Shown: positions 45,701-56,395 of the stretch, one piece after another | Layout of the letters: the number at the start of each line of letters is the position of its first letter | How positions within the stretch are numbered: position 1 is the stretch's first letter | Assembly (NCBI GenBank): GCA_963281255.1 | Contig: OY725502.1 | Coordinates: 1,178,001 to 1,242,000 of the forward strand | Direction of reading: 5' to 3' | Source of the DNA: Aphrocallistes beatrix | Taxonomy: Eukaryota; Porifera; Hexactinellida; Sceptrulophora; Aphrocallistidae | Length of the DNA stretch: 64,000 nucleotides | Translations under genes and position numbers: made by a program | The notes under the pieces: model-generated | Told to the model about the DNA's origin: nothing | Seen by the model: only the letters and a program-made list of their open reading frames with translations | The model's database searches: none

Positions 45701-48700
45701 CGGCGGGGAGTACCCCTTGCTGGACCGCCTCCACGAGGACTGAGTCCAGGTCTAGCACAGGAATGCAGTACTTCTCCGAGAGGAGTCTGGCCTGAGTGGA
45801 CTTCCCGCTGTACGGACCTCCGTTGAGAACGAACACGATGCCGAGCTCGAACTGCTTCTGACTCTCCTCCGGGAGTATCCCGATGTGCCTGGCAACGGCA
45901 GACATGTTGGGAGCGTTCTTGAGGCTGTCGAGCAGCATGGGGAGGGAGGAGAAGTCTACGGAGGCGGGGGATATCCTCTCGAGGTAGTTGGCGTTCTCGT
46001 ACTGGAACAGGTCGTTACTGATCGTGGACACGAAGGTGGGTTTCATCGGAGGGAAAGAGGGCTCTGTGTCAGCACCAGGCGACTGGAGGGGGGCGTTCAG
46101 GGCTTCTAGTTCCAGTCGCCTCCTCTCCCACCACTCGCTCACCTCGGGAGGGAGCTTGTCCCCCACCTCTCTAGGGGGCAGCATCAACTGTCCGAACTTG
46201 TCGTAATCCCCCAGAGCCCGCAGGGTGTCTTCCTCCTCCAGGTAGACAGGATCAAACTCCAGAGAGTAGATCTCGCAGGGGAAGGGGGTCAGGTTGGTGA
46301 TGGTCACCTCCTTCACTTCCTGGGACACGGGCAGGACAGGTCCGAACTCTAGCACAGAAGCGGAGAACTGCAAATTCTGCTCCACCCCAATGCCCCGCGC
46401 CAGCAGGCCGTGGTAGGCGTCAGGACTGTCGTGCAGTCTGAAGATGAGGTCTCGCGAGTACTTGAGCTGCTCGGACGGAGTGAACTTGACTTTGACGTTC
46501 AGTCTCTGTCCCGGGTCTACGCTGCCAGAGCTGGGGATCACCTCGAAGTGCGGGGCGTGCTTGGGCGGCTGGGACTTCTTCTTGAGGTGCAGCGGGATGA
46601 ACTTGTTCACCTTCCTCGGGGGGAGGGGCACCTCTGCGCGCCAGGTGCACGTGACAGGTGTCGAGTTGCAAAGTTGCAATGTAATGATCTTACACCTGCT
46701 CACTAACACCTCTTCAAAGTTCAGCTCAGCAGCAGAGATGTCCAAGTCCGGGAGTGTGACCTCCCCCTTCAGTACGATGGGAACTTCCGGTCCCTCTGTT
46801 ACCAGAAAGCGCGCGTGTATTTCGAAACTTCCGCAAGACAGCCCCACTGACGCGGGGTCAAAGGTCACCTCCAACTCCAGAGCCCCGGTGGGCGGGATGT
46901 CCGCGAATTTGTGACTGGCGAAGTTGAATCCGCTCTTCTTCAACAGGCCGGGCTGGAAGAGGGAGACGGAGACGGTGAAGTTGGTCGGGTTGTAGAGGGA
47001 GAGGGTGTGAGTGCAGACGCGCCCTAGAATGACGTAACCGAAGTCTAACTCATAGGCGGGCAACACAGCCCTCAGCTGTCTGCTGCCGGTAGCCTCGAAG
47101 GTGTCAACTGTGATGCGAGAGCCGGAAATCGCGAATTTTCTCACTACATCCTGTTCTATGCGTGTCTCCTGATCGTCGGCGTCGCCGAGGTTCGGAGATT
47201 CGTGTCCGGAGAGGGAGTACATGCGACTAGAGGCGCGAGTGGACTCCCTCTGGAGCATCCGGTCTATGTTGGGACGGGGAAGTGTGAACCGGAAATTGGG
47301 GAATACGGCCTCCCCCGTTATCTCCACACTCTCGGGCTGGAAGTGTGCTATGTGCAGAAAGAACTCCGTCCTGAACGGACCTGGTACCCCGGGGGTGAAC
47401 CTCACGGAGATGGTCTCGTGCGACCCAGCGGGCAGCAAGCAGGAGTCAGGCTCAAACGCCAGTATGAAGTGTGAAGAGGTAGCACTGTGTGTGGGGATGG
47501 AGGCCCATCTGGTCTCTCTCACGTCGAAAGAGAAGTCCACCAGTCCCGTGTTGTAGAGTGTCACCTCGAGCAGCACCTCCTTGGCGTAGTGGCAGTGCGA
47601 GATGTCCAGCACACTCCGACTCAGCTTGTACGTCATGCTAGAGGCACGCCCCTTCAGCAGCAAGGGGTACTCTGGCCCCCGCTCCACCGAGCAGACGGCC
47701 GTGGTGCTGACACAGCTGTGAGCTCTTCCGTAGTAGCTGAACTCCACCTGCATCACCTCGTCCGGCTGCAGGTTGCCGTGAATGGGTAGGATATCAAACA
47801 GCTGGTTTATAGGCGCCACACCAAACGGGTCACAACTCTCCCCCCACGGCTGGAACATGGGTTTAGTGGGGGAGTGCACAGCTAGGGTGTTATCGTCCAG
47901 GCTGTCTGAGAACACACGCATGGCTTCCAACTCGTTGGGATGAGGTGTCAAGTGCTGCTCCGGCTCCTGGAAACACCAGCTGAACTTGACCTCGATGGGA
48001 GACGTGTTGTGTAGCGTTATTCTGTGTACCGTGTCCGTGTCGTTCAGAATGGTGCCGAAGTCTACCTCTTGCGAGGAGAAGGAGAGGTTAGGGAAGTGGA
48101 CGCTAGCCGTGAGAGGGAAAGCGTCTTGAGAAGGGTGCTCGGTGTAGCGGATCACCATCTCCTCTTGTACCCGGTACGAGTGTCTCCCCTCCCGCGCCCC
48201 GGGGTCAAAGTTCACGCTGACCTCTCTCTGCTCCTGAGTGTCGAGCTCTAGCTCCAGCTCTGAGAGGAGGCCGCGCTCCGAGTGGAAGCTGAAAGGGGGC
48301 GGGACGGAGAGGAGGGTGGAGAGGGGGAGGGAGGAGATGTTGAGGAGAGAGAGAGAGAGGGACTGTGCGTGCACGCTGCCCTTGGAGTCCTGGAGACAGG
48401 AGAAGGAGAGGAGGGGATGGGAGAAGCGAATGAGCGGCTGGATGAAGTCAACACTGATCTCACTTTCCAGTAGCAGCTGCTTCGTGGTCAGCTTCCCGAT
48501 GAGAGCGTAGCAGAGGAGGGTCTCTCTGACGGGACGCGGCGTCTCGGAGTAAACCTCCAGACTCAATTCGGAGGAGGTTCCAGGTGTTAGGTAGATCTCC
48601 TGGGGGACGAGCTTCACGCTGGGAGGGATCTCTGTCGCAGCGCGAGAGGCGATTATTTTCGCGGAATTAGCCATGTCGAGAGGGTCTAGCCGCGAGCTGC

Positions 48701-51700
48701 TGAGCTTCTTGTTCCTGTGCGCGGCGTGACTCGCCACATTCCAGGTGAGAATATGTGTCCGCGTCCCATTGTTCGTCAGAGTGAAGGTCTTCTTGAACAC
48801 GCTGGAGCTGTAGTGGTGTCCAAAGTCCATGCGAGGGGTAATAGGGGGGCTGGCCAGGACCGTGACCCCTCGCCCCCTAGCCTCCAGCCCCACGTAGTGG
48901 GTTACCTCGTGGTTGAATCGGATCACGAGCTTGTTCGAGAATGCTATGCTGTCGTTAAGATTCGCGGTTATTCGCAGCTCTTGGGAGTTGTGTGGAGGAA
49001 TGGAACCTGTCTCGGGATCAACTGTGAATACGCGAGATTCGGTCGCGAGGCAACACGCGAAATCCGCAGGAATGGGAGCCTGGTTGGACATAGAGACAGT
49101 GAAGGTGTTAGGAACGAATACAGGGAGCTTACCCCAGTTTATGGTCGTAGGTGTGACATGCACCACTGGCCCTTCCCCTTGATACCTCGCTTCTAAGTTG
49201 ATCAGCTGTCCCGAACCAAGGATGCAGATGCTCACGAGGCTGGTGTTATCTCCGATGCTGTTAGCTTGCAGCTGTAGCGGTACAGTCACAGCCTGGTAGG
49301 ACGGTATCACCCCCTGCTCCTGATCGCTACTCACCAACAGGTGGCTACACCTGTCAGTTACCTCCTGTAGTCTGTACACAGCTGGATATTCATCATCATT
49401 GATCAGCTGGATTTCTCTGACAAAAGTGTGCCCCACGAAACAGCTGCCGCAGTTGAGTAGCTGCGTGGAGGGGACTATGGTGGGGACCCTGACCTGCGCG
49501 AGGATGGGGATAGAACACACGGCATCTGACACTTCCACGATGTCCAGCAGCATCCGCACGTTATACGCCCTCACAGAGCGCGGGGAGAACTCCACACTAA
49601 CGGACCGAGACTTGCCTGAGGGAATGCTGCACTGGTCTGGAGTGATCTTGAACTCCTTAATGACTGAGCTGCAAGGTCCCATCACAGAGATGTCGTCCTG
49701 TGTCAGCTCTCCGTCCTGAGGCACGTGCAGTCTACACGCTATCTCCACGGAGCTGGTGTTCGTGATGGAGAGGTGCTGCTCGACTGGGAATCCGTAGGCT
49801 AGCATGCCAAAGTTGAGTTCGTCCTGGCTGAGACTGAAAGTAGGCTTGGTGACTGCACCTGTGATGGATAGCTTCAGGAGCTCGCTGGCTCCGGCTACCG
49901 CCCATTCAAACTGCTCTGTGAACTTGTTCGGGTGCTCTTGAGGGTAGCTGAAACTGATCTCCACCGCCTGCACGTCTCCCGGCTGCAAGAGTCCTTGCGC
50001 AGGGGAGAATCGGAAGGAACGTGCGATGGGGCTGAGTTCAGAGGGGAGGAGGAGGGAGTACTCTCCTGGGATGTAGCCTGTGTTTCGCAGCAGCAGTTCG
50101 TACACGTGTGAAGTGCAGAGGCACACTTTCCCAATGTTAAGTTGGTCTAGACTCAGCTCGAGACGCGGACCCAAGCCACGGCCTGAAATGAATAGCGGCA
50201 GTCTGCTCTCTCTGCCAATAACCTGCAAAGCATACATGCATAACCCTAACCTTAGCATAAGTTACCACGTCAAATGGTATTCAAATATAATACGTGTAGA
50301 AAGCTAAGTACGATAATGTAAAACAAAAAAATTGCTCACTTAGTAATTTACGTGAAGAATTACCCCGAGCCTAAAAACACGCATGAATCTAACATATACT
50401 TAAGATAGTGTAGACATTCGAGCGATATATCACGATGGGGTATGAAAGAAGTTTAGGAGGGATAGCATATTATCGCTCAAGGGGGGATTGATGCCTGTAA
50501 TGTATGAGAAAAGTTGATGGTCGATTAAAGTTGTTCATATTTCTAATGTTTTTCCAATTAATTGATACAATCATTGACTGTGGAGGAGGGGAGGGGGGTG
50601 TTGAGTATGCATGTCATAAAATAATCACCTCGCAGTAGGCAGTGCAGGAATGCTCCTCATCTGCAGTGGGGTGGAACCTGACACTGATGAGTGTCTCAGT
50701 GTGCGGCCACACCTCCCCCTCCAACGGGTCGAGGGAGACAGCTTCATCCACGAAGTGGAAGCGGTCCGAGCTGAGCTGAGTCTGTCTCATCTTGAAGCTG
50801 CGCGTGAGGATGCTCACCCGATCCCTGATCCTCTCGTCCCTCTCACTCTCATCTCTGAACAGCTCCTCCGCCATGGTCTGCCTCGTGGCGAGGAGAGCGG
50901 TGGCGTTGTCTTTCTCTGCCTCCTCTTCTGTCTCACTGCCCAGCGCTTTCCAGCAGAAGTTAACCAACACGTCCGAGTTGTTAATGAGCTTAATCTCTTG
51001 TCGGGAACCCAGCCCCACGTACGTATCTGCTAGCCGCACTTCCCTGTGCTCCAGACGGACACCTGCGTTGTGTGTGTCTCCTCTCAGTGACACACTCAGC
51101 TCCTCGCCAGAGTCCAGCAGCACGGACAGCACCCCCTGCTGACTGCCCACCGTGGCCGACTGCATCTTCACCGTCACCTACAGAGGCACAGATTTACCAT
51201 TAATGATCGTAGATCTATGGAGCCACCAATTTTCAGCGTTTCTGAAGGGAAATGAAAATAAAAATAATTACAATTCATTAACCAACGAAATGATAGGATT
51301 AATTAATCTAAAAACGAATCCAATAATATTAACATTGATTACATCTCTGAAGCAATAAGCGTACCTGAGAGCACTGCTGTGGGTCCAGACTGGCCTCTGT
51401 GGGCGTGGCAGAGAATACGTGAGACGGCTCACACATCAGGACGAACCTTCCCTCCCTCTCCCCCAGGTTTCGGACGAGGAGCGTCTTGCTACACTCGTAA
51501 CGTACCGGCACATCTCCTAGCTCCACCCAGTCAGGGAAGTCTAGAAGAGCCCTGGAGCTGGTAGCCCACACCGGGATCTTCAGCTTCTCCCGCTCCGTCA
51601 GGACTGTCACTTCGTGCGCGTAGTCCGCCTGCTGGTCCGGTCGGAACTCCACCGTGTATACCACCTCCATGCCGGGGGCTACTCGGAGGCCAGAGGGGAC

Positions 51701-52219
51701 AGACTCCCTCTCCTCTCCGTCCTTCTCTCTCACAGACCTTTCCTTGGCTGTGCTGAGTGCGCTCACGGCTGGAGGTATCAGCGTGAAGTACTCGCTAGCT
51801 TCACACACCACGCGGACCTACACAGACACACACCGGTCAATACGAAATGGCTGCGTTGGAAGAAGTATTTGAGTAGAAATTATCTTATATCACAACATCG
51901 ACGTAATCCATGTGTACCGTGTCAACATAAGCAAGCAACTAGCCTGTCGCACGACTTGATCAACATTCCTGAGTCTGAGGGGAATCCTGTATGGCTGATA
52001 AGGCTTGAACTGCTGGAAACAGAGCTCAGCTGGGAACACGTCAAAGAGTGGCCTGCCTATCGGGATAGTGCTGTCCCGCTGATAAGAAGCCTGCGTTATA
52101 TCCAGCAACTCGCTGATACAAGGCACTCTCGATTGCCCGCACTGCTTCTCTCTCCTCTGTTCTTCCAAGCGCGCCTCTGTGTTTAGGCGCTGCACGCTTA
52201 GAAACTCAGACGGCTTCAT
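36741..52219 (-). CDS. HYDIN: HYDIN, axonemal central-pair protein, four exons with one of 13.5 kb (about 4,919 aa)
   Basis: Exons: 52219-51944, 51817-51365, 51177-50629 and 50222-36741; all junctions are phase 0. HYDIN forms part of the C2b projection of the central pair in motile cilia and is needed for bending. The protein is a long chain of ASH/MSP-type immunoglobulin-like repeats, seen as recurring VxFxPxxxxxY and LxFGxVxVG patterns. Around residue 1890 sits the adenylate-kinase-like insert with P-loop NGGPYSGKST, followed by the charged coiled coil (EEERRREQELLEQKRQMEEE); both occur at the same place in human HYDIN (5,121 aa). The N-terminus MKPSEFLS matches the vertebrate MPSEFL start; an upstream in-frame ATG at 52285 is less likely. 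Intron 1 (51943-51818) starts with GC; the join RNVDQVVRQ/VRVVCEASEYF aligns without gaps to the vertebrate protein. Ends YLKGII, like human YLKGITP, so the C-terminus is complete. Confidence 0.95.
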
Positions 52220-52613
52220 GATGACGCAGAACCTTAGTTGCTCTACTATCCTACCACAGTAAACTAGCACATCATTAAATCTCAAGTTGGAAACGCGATC
52301 TGAATTCGAGAATTCGATAGCTTTTGATATTCCACACGTAATTTCGATGGAACTTGATTAAGTGACCGCTAATGATGCTATCATACGTTGTCCGCCTTTC
52401 AGAGGTTCCATTGTATTGCTTTACCAAAATACAAAGGCTCATTTATCCATGAATTACAAAGGAAGTACACATTAAGAATTTTCCAAAAACTAACAATAAG
52501 ATTGTTGGATATGTACAATACTATTGTGTCCTGACACGTGTTTGTAATTAACTGAAAATATTTTCAACATAATACTCCATATGATAGATATCTCAATTTA
52601 TCATCAAAAAGAT

Positions 52614-53852
52614 TTAATAAAACTGTATCATATCCTTTTTAGTATCGCAAACACAAATGATCCGTCCCTTAGCATCAACAGTCACGCCTTGCGGTTTGTA
52701 GCAGACACCTTTCCCAAGAGTAGCGATGAGCTCGCCCTGAGGGGAACAAATGAAGATGAGGTCTTTCTCTTCACCTGTGAAGATAAAGTTCCCTGTATTA
52801 TCTATCGCGAAGAAGTACATTTTATCAATTGTGTCTTTGAAAGCGATGGAGTTTGTGAGGATTCCTTTCTCCGAATAAACAAGAATATCCGAATGGAATA
52901 GAGCAAGGATATATATCAAGTTGTCATGCATCTTGGCGTCCTGTGGTTTTACATCAATATAAAACTCCCAGCGATGTATGAGATCCAAATTGAATATCTG
53001 AATCCTTTGATTCAACTCGTCGCAAACATAAACCAACTCATTCTCAACAAAAATGCCCAGTGGACTCCTGAACTGCCCAACACCTGCTCCTTTCCCTCCA
53101 ATAGCCACACAGCAATCCCCGGTTAGACTGAGCTTAAACAGGAGATGGTTGGAATAGTCGGTTGTATAGATGAAATTATTCTGCACATATATCCCCCAGG
53201 GCTTTTGGAGTTTGATATGTGTGAGTTCCTCGATGAACTCCCCCTCATTATTTAGAACAACAATTTTCCCGCTCTGATCAGCTACGTAAATATTATTGTT
53301 TTTTTCATAGAAGCAGATACCACTGGGCTCATTAATCTTTCGCTTCCCAGTCCCTTGTAACCCCGCCTTCACAACTGGAAGTTTCTTGTCGGAGTAGCAG
53401 ATAGCCTGCTTCTTGACGGAGTGAGGACTCTCCTCTTTCTTAATGGATGGGTTGATTACGTCAATAGAATCCAATGCCCTTTTCACTAAATCTAGATTGA
53501 ACTCAATCTTCAAATCGTGTGGAGGCTGTTTTCTGGATTGTTTTAGTTTGGCGATTTTTTCGTTGATAGACTTGGTGATGACAGACGGTTCATCCTGGAG
53601 CAGGTTACTGGTCAATAGTCCCATCGTAGAGTCTTTCAACTGTTCCAGCTGGATTATAGCCGAGTCCACTTCTTTGTTGAGTAAAGCATACTCCTGCTCA
53701 ATCTGAGCTAATTTGGACAAGAGGTATTCTCTTTTGCTATGAAGCACTCTCTGAATGGAGTCGAAACACTCTACGATCTCCTCCCTCAAACGATGGATAA
53801 CCGAGCCGTTATTACCGACAATCTCCCTTGTAGCCATATGATAATGAGGCAA
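52614..53852 (-). CDS. Coiled-coil/NHL-repeat protein, diverged paralogue (412 aa, intronless)
   Basis: N-terminal coiled coil (about 15-125, IHRLREEIVECFDSIQRVLH) and C-terminal NHL propeller (about 160-412) with EPSGICFYEKNNNIYVADQS, QKPWGIYVQNNFIYTTDYSN, RSPLGIFVENELVYVCDELN, RIQIFN and a closing KPQGVTVDAKGRIICVCDT. The layout is that of the 19.9-24.1 kb pair, but sequence identity is low, so it is an older paralogue. No RING, B-box or filamin domain. Start at 53852, or at the second Met five residues later, where MATREIV begins more like its relatives. Function unknown. Confidence 0.82.
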   Translation of the reverse strand: MPHYHMATREIVGNNGSVIHRLREEIVECFDSIQRVLHSKREYLLSKLAQIEQEYALLNKEVDSAIIQLEQLKDSTMGLLTSNLLQDEPSVITKSINEKIAKLKQSRKQPPHDLKIEFNLDLVKRALDSIDVINPSIKKEESPHSVKKQAICYSDKKLPVVKAGLQGTGKRKINEPSGICFYEKNNNIYVADQSGKIVVLNNEGEFIEELTHIKLQKPWGIYVQNNFIYTTDYSNHLLFKLSLTGDCCVAIGGKGAGVGQFRSPLGIFVENELVYVCDELNQRIQIFNLDLIHRWEFYIDVKPQDAKMHDNLIYILALFHSDILVYSEKGILTNSIAFKDTIDKMYFFAIDNTGNFIFTGEEKDLIFICSPQGELIATLGKGVCYKPQGVTVDAKGRIICVCDTKKDMIQFY

Positions 53853-54199
53853 TATAACTAGATCAGATAATGAGTAGAATGGGTTTGAATGGAATTGAGA
53901 ATTTTATCAAATCTAGGATTGTAACCTAAAGGTATTTATACTCTCCTGGATTGCGATGCAATCTGGGATATATGGCTTTGAAAGGTTTCAAAAATAAGAA
54001 TTTAGAATTTTATCCTCTATTCTAAAAAAAAGCAGTACAATATTCGCCCTGAACTGGGATGGATTGTCTAGGATAATATATGGAAAAAGGTAATATTTGG
54101 GTATAGTGCATCTTCAGTAATAAAACACTTTAATAATAAAAAAACAAACTAGTACAAACGTTTAAAACACTCAAGAAGGAGCCATGTACCACCTGATAT
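53853..54199. other. Spacer between NHL paralogues
   Basis: About 350 bp of AT-rich DNA between two co-oriented NHL genes. No repeat or gene seen. Confidence 0.5.
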
Positions 54200-55018
54200 T
54201 TACAAAACTATAAGAGGGTGAGGACCAGATTTACAAACAATTAATATGTGTCCGACATCATTCACAGCAATCCCGGAAGGTAGTAAACAATCGAAATCTA
54301 ACATTTTAATCACTCTAATCAGCGCACCATCTATAGCCACAATCTTGATGAAGTGATGGTAGTAATCTGCAATTAGAAAATTTTGATTTTTGTCTATACA
54401 GAAACTAAAACAACGCATTGGGTCACTCCTATTATTAGTAGACAAAAAACCTTGATAATCTCCATTGGTGGAGAACATTACAATAACATTGAGCTTCAGC
54501 TCTAGTGCGTAAACGATTCCATTGAGAACTCGAATAGAATGACACTCTTTCAGTTTATCCTTCCCAATATTCCGTAATTGTTTAAAGTTGGAATCAAAAA
54601 CAGAAATAATTTTGAGGCCGGGTTCAGCTACAAATAATTCGCCGTTTTCTGCTGCCAAACCTACTGGTTGATTTACTTGATCGCTCGAATCTGAAAACCT
54701 GCCATCAGTGAACTTACAGATCCTTGGTGGATAGCACTCACTTACATACACACTACCATTGCATAAGGTTAAGCATTTAGGGTTGTTTAGTTCACCTTCT
54801 CCGATCCGATAGATTAAATTGAAATCAGTTGTCCACATCTGAACACACTTAGATAAGAGGTCTCTAGTTAGAATATAGATGGTCTTCGAATCTTCGTCAA
54901 AATGCACATCGACTGGCCCTACGATAGCGTGAGATTCTCTCTCTGTGTGGCTGACTACTGACTGAAAGGTTGAAATCTCTGCGTAGACGCGGCCAGTGCC
55001 GTCGTCCTTTGCTGCCAT
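54200..55018 (-). CDS. NHL-propeller protein without coiled coil (272 aa)
   Basis: The whole protein is a propeller of NHL-like blades: GPVDVHFDEDSKTIYILTRD, NNPKCLTLCNGSVYVSECYP, QPVGLAAENGELFVAEPGLK, a blade with SIRVLNGIVYALELKLNVIV, FCIDKNQNFLIADYYHHFIK and SGIAVNDVGHILIVCKSG. The first 30 residues (MAAKDDGTGRVYAEIS) have no coiled coil, unlike the three other NHL genes here. It may be a paralogue that lost its 5' part, or its coiled-coil exon was not found: I saw no matching frame upstream to 55400. Intact otherwise. Function unknown. Confidence 0.75.
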   Translation of the reverse strand: MAAKDDGTGRVYAEISTFQSVVSHTERESHAIVGPVDVHFDEDSKTIYILTRDLLSKCVQMWTTDFNLIYRIGEGELNNPKCLTLCNGSVYVSECYPPRICKFTDGRFSDSSDQVNQPVGLAAENGELFVAEPGLKIISVFDSNFKQLRNIGKDKLKECHSIRVLNGIVYALELKLNVIVMFSTNGDYQGFLSTNNRSDPMRCFSFCIDKNQNFLIADYYHHFIKIVAIDGALIRVIKMLDFDCLLPSGIAVNDVGHILIVCKSGPHPLIVL

Positions 55019-55406
55019 ATTTTAACAGACTCTACTAAGTCATTAAACAAGTTCAATTACAAATAAGCCAATTTCCCATATAAATATAGTGCTATTAGCA
55101 ATAAAAACAAGGACCTTAGCTCAAAATTTATTTAGAAATTACTTGTAAGAAACGAAATATTTGAAGTATTTACGTTAATACCATCGTAGTTTGAAAAAGG
55201 TATGAACCCTGAAGTAGAGAATAAATATGAATATACGTATACATAAAAAATCGATCCTTATCAATATCCTAGTAATTTGTTCATTGTACTGGTATTTCAA
55301 TGGGAGAATGCTTAAAATATAACACTAACATTTTAAAGACGGGGTCACAAATGTAAAACTAGCTATTGAAAACAAAATAAAATATATATAGTATCATACG
55401 TATATA
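55019..55406. other. Spacer upstream of the 54.2-kb NHL gene
   Basis: AT-rich, 390 bp, includes the promoter side of the NHL gene and the 3' side of the METTL7-like gene. Nothing else seen. Confidence 0.5.
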
Positions 55407-56135
55407 TTACTTAACTCCGTCGAATGTGTAGAACTGAGTCAACCAAGGAAAACGAAGTTCATTCGAAGTGAACTGCTTCTCCCTCACACGCTGGAACCTG
55501 TACTTGCTCAGCGTCGGAGCATGAATGCGCATGAGATTACAGCCCCCACCGAAGTAATAATGGATCGGTTGAAATACCCACTGTATCCATTGCTTGACTC
55601 TACTCTCTGTCTCTTTAACATGCTCGAATAGTAAAAGTGCGCCGTCCCGCTTCAGTCTGGAGTACATTTCTCCGATGATTTCTTCTGCATTAATAACCGT
55701 GCAGAGTACAAATATCCCAGTAATAGTATCGAATTCTGTCTCTGGATTCTGTCGCACATACTCCTCAAAAGTTCCAGCAAACAATTCGACGGGAATATCG
55801 AGTCTTTCGGCCCTCCTCAAGAGCCCAGAATGCAGAGAAGAATTGGGCTCAATGCAAAGAATTGAGTGTATATTACTCTTGTGTTTGATGAAATATTTCA
55901 AGTTGATTCCATCCCCCGACCCGACATCCATCACTTTTCCTCTAATCTGAGCATCATCTAAAAATCTCGCCTTAAATTTTCTCGTTTGTCGATCAACATA
56001 CCGTGACAAATTCAAGTATCTCCAGACAAGTGCAAACCACTTCTCTCTCAAGTAACCACTCACCACAAGTATTCCACCCAACGACAAAGCTCCTCCCACC
56101 CCTGACAATATTAGATAGAGCAAGTTCAATAACAT
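55407..56135 (-). CDS. METTL7/TMT1-like membrane-anchored SAM-dependent methyltransferase (242 aa)
   Basis: Class I methyltransferase of the METTL7 (TMT1) group. Residues 1-27 are hydrophobic and would anchor the enzyme in the ER or lipid-droplet membrane, as in the vertebrate proteins. SAM-binding motif I is VMDVGSGDGIN (68-77) followed by an acidic residue in CIEPN. The family-typical FVLCTVINAEEIIGEMYSRL, LLLFEHVKETES and FGGGCNLMR are in the right order and spacing. Length equals human METTL7A/B (244). Vertebrate members methylate thiols; the substrate here is unknown. The ATG at 56135 is the natural start since it opens the anchor. Single exon. Confidence 0.88.
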   Translation of the reverse strand: MLLNLLYLILSGVGGALSLGGILVVSGYLREKWFALVWRYLNLSRYVDRQTRKFKARFLDDAQIRGKVMDVGSGDGINLKYFIKHKSNIHSILCIEPNSSLHSGLLRRAERLDIPVELFAGTFEEYVRQNPETEFDTITGIFVLCTVINAEEIIGEMYSRLKRDGALLLFEHVKETESRVKQWIQWVFQPIHYYFGGGCNLMRIHAPTLSKYRFQRVREKQFTSNELRFPWLTQFYTFDGVK

Positions 56136-56173
56136 TGAATGTCCAAGCTAAATCCACAAGAATAAATTGTTAA

Positions 56174-56395
56174 GGGACATACCTAATTTAAGGAATGGAA
56201 CGGAACTATTCTGCGAAATCTGAGTACCTAATCTACGGAATTTGACGGAACGGTTCCGGAATTTTAAATGCCTAATTTACGGAGTATTCTGTAAATTAGG
56301 CATTTAAAATACCGGAACCGTTCCGTAAGTTCCGGAAATTAGGTACTCAGATTTCCTGGGATGGTTCCGTTCCATTCCGTAAATTAGGTATGTCC
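56174..56395. repeat. 222-bp foldback (near-perfect palindrome)
   Basis: Left arm GGGACATACCTAATTTAAGG and right arm (reverse complement) GGACATACCTAATTTACGGA run inward to a centre near 56283. Within each arm GGAACGGTTCCG-like sub-palindromes recur. TTAA lies next to the left tip (56170-56173) and four bases from the right tip (56400-56403), so a TTAA target is possible but not exact. Confidence 0.7.

Noticed and set aside
37000-50200. Many plus-strand ORFs opposite HYDIN, up to 328 codons
   Set aside because: Antisense shadows of a GC-richer coding exon; the minus frame is continuous and matches HYDIN end to end.
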